Under the pieces are notes generated by a model, which saw only the letters and a program-made list of their open reading frames with translations, was not told the origin of the DNA and did no database searches. The position numbers and the translations under genes are program-made. From Climacium dendroides (taxonomy: Eukaryota; Streptophyta; Bryopsida; Hypnales; Climaciaceae), in contig OX467086.1 in the NCBI GenBank assembly GCA_950106755.1, positions 25,624,001 to 25,688,000 on the forward strand: a stretch of DNA of 64,000 nt. The letters are read 5' to 3'. This document shows positions 56,097-64,000 of this stretch, piece by piece (position 1 is the stretch's first letter; each line of letters begins with the position of its first letter).

Positions 56097-56372
56097 ATAG
56101 GTACCTATGTTATAGGCATCTTTTATGGTTATAGGATATTTTTATTATAGGTGTTTATGTTATCAGTACCTATGTTTTAAGCATTTTTTATGGTTACATG
56201 ATATTTATATTATAGGTGCTTATAATATAAGTATATTTGTTACAAGCACCTTCTATGGTTGTAGGATATTTATATCATAGGTACATGTATTATAAGCACC
56301 TTCCATAGCTATAGGGTACTTATATTATAGGTACATATGTTCTAGGTGCCTTCAATAGTTACAGAGTATCTA
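56097..56372. repeat. Degenerate tandem repeat, 50/65-base units
   Basis: Five units each begin ATAGGTNC or ATAGGTGT and run through CTTNTATGGTTATAGGATAT. The second and third units carry an extra block of about 15 bases. Divergence is moderate; no coding frame is kept across the units. Confidence 0.75.
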
Positions 56373-57150
56373 CTTACATCCATGCTCAAGACTTGTAGGC
56401 TCGCATTTGTAGACTCACATGTTGGTGTCATTGTGGAAAAAACTGTAGTGAGGAAGTGAATCTTGGTTATAAGGGTTTGGATTGAAAATGTACATGGTTC
56501 ATTTGTAACATTGTCTAAACTGTAACCCAAAATGGAATTGAAGGAGTCAAAGACAATTTAAAGTGTCTAATGAATAGACACTAATGTCTAAAAGAACTAA
56601 TAGATAGAAAATTTTGTGTAGCACCCAACATATAGAAGCAATATTTTTTAGTGGATGGTCCAAGCTGATTACAATGTCAATTGCCACTACCATTTTTACT
56701 TCCACTTCCATGGTTTTTAAGCTTATATTGATGTAATGTAATGAGGCAGGTTACTGCTTCTTTTGAGCTCATTGTCAACTTTGCTAATGATGGGGTGAAA
56801 CCTTATTGAAAAGAACTAAAAAATCAATTAGATAATAATGATATGCACTTCAATTTTTTTTAAATATATATTTTAAAATCTAATCCACTAATTATAGTTA
56901 ATTTAGTATTTTTCTACTAGCATTTCACTGTAGATTAAGATTGGATTGAATTATTTCATAAAAAATATAATTTCTTTACTAAGTTCCAATTGAAGTTTGA
57001 ATATCATCCTATCAATTTTACTCACATTTACATCTTTTTTGGTCTCTCTTGAACTTCCACCCTATCCCTAATTCCCCATTCAACTCTTTCCATTTTTTAC
57101 CTCCCTCTAATCCTTCTTGATTATAAGAAACTTGTGTTTTAGATAACAAG
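56373..57150. other. Gene-free AT-rich stretch
   Basis: No gene or repeat family is recognised. Confidence 0.4.
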
Positions 57151-57303
57151 CCCTAATTTTTTTAAATAGATTTTAAATGACATCCAATGCAACAACCCCA
57201 TGTTATTCTGTTAACAAAAAAATCCAACATAACATCAATGTTGACATAAAAACATGGGGTTGTTGCATTGGATGTCACCTAAAATTCATTTTAAAAAATT
57301 GAG
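57151..57303. mobile_element. Small foldback element
   Basis: The arms contain GACATCCAATGCAACAACCC followed by CATGTT, and the exact inverse 45 or so bases on. Outside this perfect 26-base core the arms continue with mismatches (CTAATTTTTTTAAAT and AATTTTTTAAAATGA type). About 150 bases long and non-coding. Confidence 0.75.
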
Positions 57304-58654
57304 GTTCATCACTTAAATCATGGTTTTTTTATAGTGCTTCCTCCCCACCTCACCCTACTATTGTCTCTACCCCTACACAAACATCCTCTCCTCTTCCCTA
57401 CCTCATGATCTAGTTGCCCATTTTCTCCTAACTTATAGCGCTCAACCTTGCAACTATCAACCTCATTTCCAAAACCCACAACTATTGCGAGGTAGTTGAA
57501 GATGCTAGATGGCGACATGCCATGAATGATAAGATGTCTTCTATCACCAAGCGTAATGTATGGCATCTTGTTGATCTCCCACTAAATCATCAAGAAATTA
57601 CAACCAACAGAGTTTTTATTTTTATTTTTTATGAAGTGCCAAAGTGAAAATATTAAATGTTATCGTGGTGCTCTAAATTTCAACATTCATTCACATACTA
57701 GATAGAAAATATTGCATTAGTGTATATAATATATCCAAAATTCTATTTTCATCCACAATCTAGCAATTTCATCCAAGTTTTTTTCTTAGTTTGAAATTTT
57801 CTAGTGTTTTTTCATGTGTTTAGTACGCTTAGTACCATTTTGTTCCAAGGGCATGGTGCTGGACTAAACACTTTGGTGCAAATGGCCGACAAATCATTAG
57901 AAAAAAACAAAAAAACAAAAAAAACAACTAACTGACTAACATCAACTAAGTGGATTTATCCTCTCAAGTGTTGCTTGTGGCTTCCAAAATCATGAATGTG
58001 ATAGTTATGGTGAGACCAAGGCCCCAATTGCAAAATACAACAATCTTTATAGTCTCTTTACTTTGATTGTTTACAAATTCTAGACAATTTTCCATCTAAA
58101 TGTCAAAATGACCTCCTTGAACGAAAAATTATGCAAAATTCCATAGCTATAAGGTCCTAGGTTGTGAACATTAGGTTTTTGAATTGGATTACACCTTTTG
58201 TAGGCTTATACAATCTCTTTGAATGTGTTATAATGTGCATAAGTATAGACTGAGACATGAGCCTTTAAGCCCTGAACCTAATTGTAGGTATGTACTCATG
58301 ACCATTTATGGTGTTTAATTGTTTATTATATATAATAAACACCTGTAACTACAAAAGTGTTTAAAAGACATTGAAATTAAGAATCTCAATTTTACTAAAA
58401 TTACTATCGATAAAAACCTCTATTTCATTTGCAATGGAGATCAACTCACCATCTTAATTACTAATCTATGTCATTAATGTCTACCTCACTCACAACAATC
58501 ATTACCAAAAATTTGGATTCTACCGGAAGAGGAATCTAAGAATAATTATGTTGATTGGGGGGATTCGGACAAGTTAGTTTGGACAAAAATGAATAGTTAT
58601 TTTGGTTGGTTTTAATTTAAGCAGGAGAGGAGGTCCATGTCAGTAGGGGATTTT
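57304..58654. other. Gene-free stretch
   Basis: A C-rich - strand frame at 57318-57566 (82 codons) has no recognised motif. Nothing else is seen. Confidence 0.4.
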
Positions 58655-58920
58655 GGTGCCCAATGCCATGTTGACTAGTGTGCCTTGTGCCATTGCCACA
58701 GCTAAAACAAAAGTAAAAGTAATTTTTTAATTTTTTAGTTCATAAAAAATTCAAAATTCAAAAACTTTCTCACCATAGGTTCAAACATCATGAAACAAAG
58801 CCTATGCACCCCTCCTTGTCGAGAGCTTTCCGACGATACCAAGAATGCAAATAGAAGATGCACAGTCCAGAAGATCTAAACAAAACAAACAAAACAAAAC
58901 AAATAGCCAAATTTAAGGTA
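58655..58920. repeat. Dispersed repeat R2, uninterrupted copy
   Basis: GTGTGCCTTGTGCCATTGCC runs directly into AAAGTAAAAGTAATTTT, then GCACCCCTCCTTG, GAGCTTTCCG and CAAACAAAACAAAAC. This is the same order as the 42.1/43.1 kb copy, but without the inserted element. Confidence 0.7.
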
Positions 58921-59167
58921 TTGATACATCTAAGAGGGATGATGAAGGATGACATTCACTATAGATTATTGGGATTTTGTTCATCCAATCACTATATGGG
59001 AAATTGGAAATGCAATTGGGCAATGACATCTATTCTATTGTTGTCTACATTAACTTGTTGAAGTAGCATCCAATGCCATAGTGGCACATCGAGCATGGAT
59101 GAAGGTTTAGGAGGATGAATGGAATTGTTTTCTGTTGATGTACTAATTGATTGTAGTCCCATTGTTC

Positions 59168-59435
59168 ATTGACTATCTCCTACAATTACAAAATTGATCT
59201 CTTGCGAAAAAACAACGCCCCCCCACTGGTGAGAAAAAACAAGAGCTGTCAATTAAAAGACACTTCCCTTGGAGAAAAAAATTGAACCATCGATTAAAAG
59301 AGGGAAGGAAATACCCCTCGCTCCTATCGTTGATTTCAAGTTTTGAAGGTGGAATTTGACCATTGATCTCAACTTTGGGGAATACAAATATGAATATGGA
59401 TACATGTATAGAAGATGGATATAGATATACAGTGA
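59168..59435. repeat. Dispersed repeat R1, copy 2
   Basis: It matches 3945-4235 in order and orientation (GAGAAAAAACAAGAGC, GATTAAAAGAGGGAAGGAAA, CCATTGATCTCAACTT, ending in GATA-rich sequence). An antisense frame of 130 codons over it (59173-59565) is not credible as a gene. Confidence 0.65.
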
Positions 59436-59658
59436 CTCCAAAAACCGAGTCTATATGAGGAATAAGTACATTCAAATGACAATGCTGCAAACAAAAATGA
59501 TTGAAATCAAAAAGTTGTAAAAATAAAAAATGTAGAGTATGAAGTGTTGAACAATACCACAACAAGAAAAGATGATTTGAATTACATCAAAACAACAAAG
59601 ATGATTGAAGCAAAGTATATACATTGACTCAGTTTTTGCACTACATCTTAGAAGCCAC

Positions 59659-60200
59659 TTAAAAATTTGTCCACCGTCCTTTTACAACCAAAACTGCTGC
59701 AATTTGATCAGGCATGTTAACATACAATCTCTTACACTCTTCTAAACTAATAGAGAAGAAAACTTCTTGCACTCACTCCCATAATTGAAGGATACCACTA
59801 GGAGGAGTAGAATAGGAGTTCAATCGCCGTTTGAGTGAAGTCCATACATGTTCAATAGGATTTAGGTTCGGGGATTGTGCTGGCCACTCTAAAACACAAA
59901 ATGGTTGCTTCCCAAACCAATTTTGAACAAATTTTGTTGTATGCACACCAGCATTGTCTTACTGAAAAATCATTTTTTCAAGATTGAATTCAAATTCAGG
60001 TAATGTAGTGTATAAATCTTGCTCTAAAATTGCAATGTAATCTCTAACATTCAAACGCCCTTGTATATTGTGCAATGACCCCAATCCTCTACAAGTCAAA
60101 CAACTCCAAAGCATTATGCCGCCACCACCATGCTTAATAGTTTGTTTTACTGCATGCTGTTGAGTAGAGAAGCCTTGCCTTGGAAAATCGCAGGGAATCT
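59659..60200 (-). pseudogene. Tc1-type (DD34E) transposase fragment
   Basis: On the - strand a collinear protein reads QHAVKQTIKHGGGGIMLWSC, then GRLNVRDYIAILEQDLY, MIFQ, a stop (59959-59961), DNAGVHTTKFVQNWFG, VLEWPAQSPNLNPIEHVW, LKRR, a second in-frame stop (59773-59775), and a C-terminus ending GRWTNF. The second Asp (59956-59958) and the Glu of NPIE are 34 residues apart, the Tc1-like spacing. The part before the HGGGG block, including the DNA-binding domain and the first Asp, is missing, so the copy is truncated at about 60200 and dead. The family moves DNA by cut and paste into TA sites. No terminal repeats were found. Confidence 0.9.
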
Positions 60201-60633
60201 AGATTTGGCTTGGAATAATGAAAGAATCCCAATCAAATACTCCCATTATATATATATACTCACAAATGCCCCATATAATGATATATAGGCCAAGTAGAGT
60301 AGCCTATTCTCATATAACTCCCATAATATGCTATAGAGTGTAAGAAAGTATCACATGTTTGTAGAAAATGGTAGAAGATATACCAAAACCTCTATAACTT
60401 ATCTTAAAAAAGTACTTGACACTAAAATGAATGCTACAGAAGCTTCACAACTCCAAATCAAGAATGTGGTATTTCTCTGGAAAGCTAACAAACATATCTA
60501 CAAACCCTGAAAATCTCAAGTAAAACTAAGATACTGTCCGAATTCTACAGTCGGTTGAGACCGAGGAGAGATTGTGAGGAAACAAGACATGCGGCTAGAA
60601 AAGAAGTGAGGTAGCAAATCGGTGAAGAGACGG
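60201..60633. other. Gene-free stretch
   Basis: AT-rich with a short TA run near 60247, then a sharp rise in GC from about 60540 towards the next coding region. Confidence 0.4.
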
Positions 60634-61387
60634 ATGCCACAGCTAAATCGTCCTAGATCTCAGGGACAGGCAAGCACACCGAAGGTAGAAATCAAGGTCA
60701 GAAAGGTGACGCCTTTAGAGCCTAGTGGGAACCAGGAGAGAGTGGAGTTGATGGAGGATCTCTTCGATATGGGGTGCGCAGGTTTCTACGGGAAATCCTA
60801 GGGCTTCAAAAATAAAGCCATAGTTAGGGAGCTCATAGAAGGAGCCCCTAATCAATTCGATAACACCCTCCGGCCAGTTCCACCCATGTGGATGAAGGAA
60901 ATATGGAGAGGGGTATACGAATTTGAAGAAGGCGGCATGGCACAGGCCAGTTGGAAAGGGGACTTCGTGAGGAGGAAGTTCAAGGGCGCGGCCAATCCCA
61001 AGGACGGATTTGCCATAGAAGATTGCGTTGACAAGCAACACCGCTGACTACTAGAGTTCCTGGTGCCAATCTTGCATCTGGAAAAACCCACATGGGTTAC
61101 GTCCACAATTGGGAATGCCATCTTCGGAGCCTTGAGCGGGGAGAAGAAGATGGATTGGGCGGATTTCATCTACGGACTGGTGAACGCCCTAGTGGCCAAC
61201 GTGGGAAAGAGTAGGGCTACTCCGGTATGCCCCTACCTTTTCCACCTATACAAGAACCTTAATTAGCCTTCTGACTATGGAGGAGAATAAGGAGTGGAGA
61301 GCACAAATGGCTCTCCTGAAATTCGGAGGATCGGATGAAGAGGGATCCGAGACCGAACCGGATAGCCCAAAGCCGGAGGATGTGAGT
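60634..61387 (+). pseudogene. Unrecognised repeated-family gene, 5' part, interrupted
   Basis: A + strand frame starts at ATG 60634 (MPQLNRPRS) and runs 210 codons to TAG 61264-61266, broken by in-frame stops at 60799-60801 and 61045-61047. It contains VELMEDLFDMGCAGFYGKS, MWMKEIWRGVYEFEEGGMA, KPTWVTSTIGNAIFGALSGE, MDWADFIYGLVNALVA and VCPYLFHLYKNL. A frameshift then leads to MEENKEWRAQMALLKFGG and an acidic end ETEPDSPKPED, followed by GTGAGT, a good splice donor at 61388. It appears to be the first exon(s) of a gene whose later exon lies at 63301. I do not recognise the family; the isolated, stop-bearing state suggests a transposon-borne gene. Confidence 0.5.
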
Positions 61388-63300
61388 GCCCATTTGGTCA
61401 CTTATGACTCAGGAATTGTTTTTTTTGGATTTTGTTAGTTTTCAATATAGTTTTATATACAAAAAGCCCCCAAAAGAGTGAATAACCAGAATGGAGATGT
61501 CATATACCAATATAGCAATTGGTCCTAGATGGGGCATTTCCTGCTATTTGTAACCAAATATTTCATGTAGATAGGGTAGAAACCAAGAAATTGTACAAAA
61601 TAACCATGTTTAGTAGAAATTGTCCAACTTGTCTGAACCTGCCTTTCAGTGACAAATCTTAACCAAATTGGTCCAAGGGAATTAGGTGAGAATCCTAGTA
61701 TAAATTTCCAAAGATAGGTTTTAGTTTTCCCATTCCATTGGTAAAATAGTAGAAACCCCAATTGTAAGCTTGTAGGTGAAGAAAACTCAAGACGGACCAG
61801 AGGAAGGCATCTACGACATAAGTATGGGGGGTTCTAGGTGGAAATGCCAAGAGTCCAATGGCAAAATCGGTTCATCAAGATTCCCCTTTGTGTGGAAGAT
61901 TCCCTGTTCACTAGAAGTTAAAGGAGATAGCGGGCTTTGTATTCTTCTTCCACATGTGTAAAGTAAAATATTAAGGTTTCATCTCTTGAGGAACTCCTTG
62001 AGAGGTTCCCCAAAAAGTTTCAGTTTTTTTTTATCTTCTAAAAATCTTTTTCCGAGCAGTCAACCGCCCAAATCCAAGATGGTAAATTCATAGAATTTAC
62101 CATGAGTGCGGTAAAATCTCACTAAAAATTAGGTTAGCTTTTTTTTATACTAATAACATTCTCCAAAAAGTTTCAAGACATTTTGATAGCCAGAAGACTT
62201 ACAACTAGGAAGATCCTCTCCGAATCGACAATTTCAAATATTATGGAGGGGTTGACCGGCGCATCGGGAGCATATGGAATCGAAATGGGGCCCAAATTAG
62301 GTCTTTTTTTACTCCCCTAAGCCTACTTGAGACCCTAGTCTAGTTACTTTCTTCAAAAAAGTCAATCTCCCAAAGTTGGATTTTTACCTTTTTTTTGTTT
62401 TTAGTTGGCGCTAGCTTTAGGTGGTTTTTTGACGGATGAAAAAGGGGTGGGAAGTTCTTGTAGACTAAAAATGGCCTTCTAAAGCCAATGCCACAATCCG
62501 TTTGTGATTTGGAGCATTTCTCCAAAATTTAGAAGTTTGGACCAACGTAGAAAGTTAAAAAATTAGAATTAGGATGAAAATCCAAAGGGATAGGATTGCT
62601 TGGAGTGCACTCCAAGTCTTCTTTGATTTGGGGGACCTAGGGAAGGTATATAAGGCCTCCCTTCCTCACTCACTCCATCTCTCTTGTAGTCTCATGGTCT
62701 TCTAAGTTTTGGCCTTTTGGGGGCATAGTTTGTGTTTCTTCTTTGTGTCATTTGGAGAAGTTTTGGTTGGAACAAAACTCTCGAAGTCTAGTTGTGTACT
62801 ATTTTGTAGATCATGTCTTAAAATTTGAGGTTAATTCCTCAATACGGCGGAGCTTTGACTTCAAGTCCTAGGATTGTTATAGAAATTTAATGATTTTCTA
62901 AAAGACAGCGAAGCTTTTGCCTTATCACTAATCTCAAGTGTCTTCCTTTTTATTAGTTTTTTAGGAACTAAAGTTTAGAATTGAACAAGAATTGTTTTGC
63001 AAGTGTAAGACATTTATGACACTTAGAAAGATCCATTGTTTGGAAGGTACAATGGACCGACGTTAGAACACCCATAGGATAACACTACTAGAAAATTTCA
63101 TTTTTCTGTTGTTTTGGTCGCGTTGATCCGGTCAAAATCTGACAGAAATCTGTTGAAATCAACAGATTTCTGTCAGATTTTGACCGGATCAACACGACCA
63201 AAACAACAGAAAAATGAAATTTTCTAGTAGTGTAAAACTAATTAAAAGAACCTAGTTGTGTTACCTTATTTACCAAAGGTGGGTAAATAAGTGTTCACAG
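61388..63300 (+). other. Probable intron region of the 60.6-64 kb gene
   Basis: Mostly AT-rich with no long frame. One possible internal exon lies near 61760-61960 (GPEEGIYDISMGGSRWKCQE, FPFVWKIPCSLEVKGDSG). It starts after TTGTAG and its frame ends in a TAA. A palindromic CACTA-ended insertion lies at 63083-63232. CACAG at 63296-63300 is a plausible acceptor. Confidence 0.4.
63083..63232. mobile_element. Palindromic element with CACTA ends
   Basis: It begins CACTACTAGAAAATTTC and ends GAAATTTTCTAGTAGTG. The arms are 74 bases each around a 2-base centre (AA), with one mismatch seen (CGCGTTG against CGTGTTG). TAA flanks it on both sides (63080-63082 and 63233-63235), fitting the 3-base target duplication of CACTA/EnSpm transposons, whose termini start CACTA. 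Near identity of the arms points to a recent insertion. Non-coding. Confidence 0.9.
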
Positions 63301-64000
63301 AGGACAAGGGTGAAAACCCGAGGGAGAGGGCTTGGGAGGAAGAAGAAGCTCCCCTTAGCAAGAGAAGGAGCAAGCGGACGTCCAATCTAAGGGGATCCCC
63401 TTCTAGACCAAGCAAAGACAAGGAATCGGAATCGGTGGTTAGAGTGGAACCGGTCATTCCAAGGAAGGTGGAGCCAGTGGAGGTGGTCAAGCCAAAGGCA
63501 GCTCCGTTAAGTCAATTTACAGACCTTACGGGTCCGTTCAATGATCTGATCCGGATTCTCAGTGTAGTGAGAGCGGATTGGAAAGTCAAGAATACCACGC
63601 TCCGTGAAGTGGCGGACTTGGTGGGTGGTAAGGTGAGTAGTGCGCTACTGAAAGCGGTGGCGAACTGCATCAGTAACTCGGATGTAATCCAGGAGTTGGA
63701 GGATCAAGTGCTAAAGCAGAATATTAATCTACGAGAGATGGACGAGTTGGCGTTCCGATTGCAAGGGGAGATTCAAAGCTTCCAGAAGGACCTGGAAACC
63801 AACCGAGAGTAGATGAGAGCTGCAAGGTCATTGCAGGAGGAGACCATGGCAGCAATCGAGCGGATGACTCTAGTGGTAGGAGCATCTGGCGATGTGATGG
63901 CGAAAGCCAAGTTGTTTGACGAGGGAGTGCAGAAAGACCAAAAGCTTTTCGGAACCCAGATTGCCCACATCCTCGTTGACTTCGCCGGGGAGATAGAAGA
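63301..64000 (+). pseudogene. Unrecognised repeated-family gene, coiled-coil part, open at window end
   Basis: From 63301 a frame reads EDKGENPRERAWEEEE, a basic stretch SKRRSKRTSN, SESVVRVEPVIPRKVEPVEV, then QFTDLTGPFNDLIRILS, REVADLVGGKVSSALLKAV and a heptad-like segment VIQELEDQVLKQNINLREMD. A TAG at 63810-63812 interrupts, and the same frame goes on with MRAARSLQEETMAAIERMTL and FAGEIEE to the window edge. Charge pattern and heptads suggest a coiled coil. Most likely a 3' exon of the 60634 gene. Function unknown; could be a Gag-like or other transposon-encoded structural protein, but no diagnostic motif is visible. Confidence 0.5.

Noticed and set aside
59173..59565. 130-codon - strand frame
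   Set aside because: It covers dispersed repeat R1, whose other copy at 3945 does not keep the frame.

Overview
The window is nuclear DNA of a land plant. Three class III (secretory, haem) peroxidase genes, a protein family of the green plant lineage, carry spliceosomal introns with GT-AG borders. There is also a nuclear-type tRNA-Gln gene with A and B boxes. The rest is AT-rich DNA full of decayed transposons. I cannot name the species. The peroxidases lack the usual GGPSW motif, so I lean towards a non-flowering plant such as a bryophyte or other early-diverging lineage; this is a guess.

Layout. 1-18.5 kb: no intact gene. It holds small inverted-repeat elements, a RING-like relic near 6 kb, a 0.7 kb inverted repeat at 9.3-10.0 kb and an unrecognised decayed coding region at 10.5-11.7 kb. 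18.5-26.8 kb: two peroxidase genes in tandem on the + strand, four exons each with the same intron positions. 27-48 kb: repeats, a broken pogo-type transposase (34-35.8 kb) and several elements bounded by TTAA and beginning CCCCTAAA or similar, one of them a near-complete foldback. 48.4 kb: tRNA-Gln(CUG). 50.5-52.3 kb: a third peroxidase on the - strand with three exons; it lacks the third intron. 52.6-60.6 kb: more repeats and a broken Tc1-type (DD34E) transposase. 60.6-64 kb: a GC-richer, gene-like but interrupted coding region of an unrecognised family that runs off the window.

The three peroxidases should be co-translationally secreted enzymes that use H2O2 to oxidise phenolics in the wall or apoplast. 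Distal Arg/His, proximal His, eight disulfide cysteines and distal calcium ligands are present in all three. They form a local cluster of one subfamily: shared AEKRMAAS block, shared loss of the family tryptophan, shared C-terminal Tyr-Glu. PRX1 and PRX3 have a TATA box about 155-160 bases before the ATG.

The most interesting non-gene signal is the TTAA-bounded inverted-repeat family. About a dozen copies are found, and one sits in a repeat whose uninterrupted version occurs elsewhere in the window. Second are several long, nearly perfect palindromes that would give hairpin RNA if transcribed. Third is the duplicated splice acceptor in the third peroxidase.
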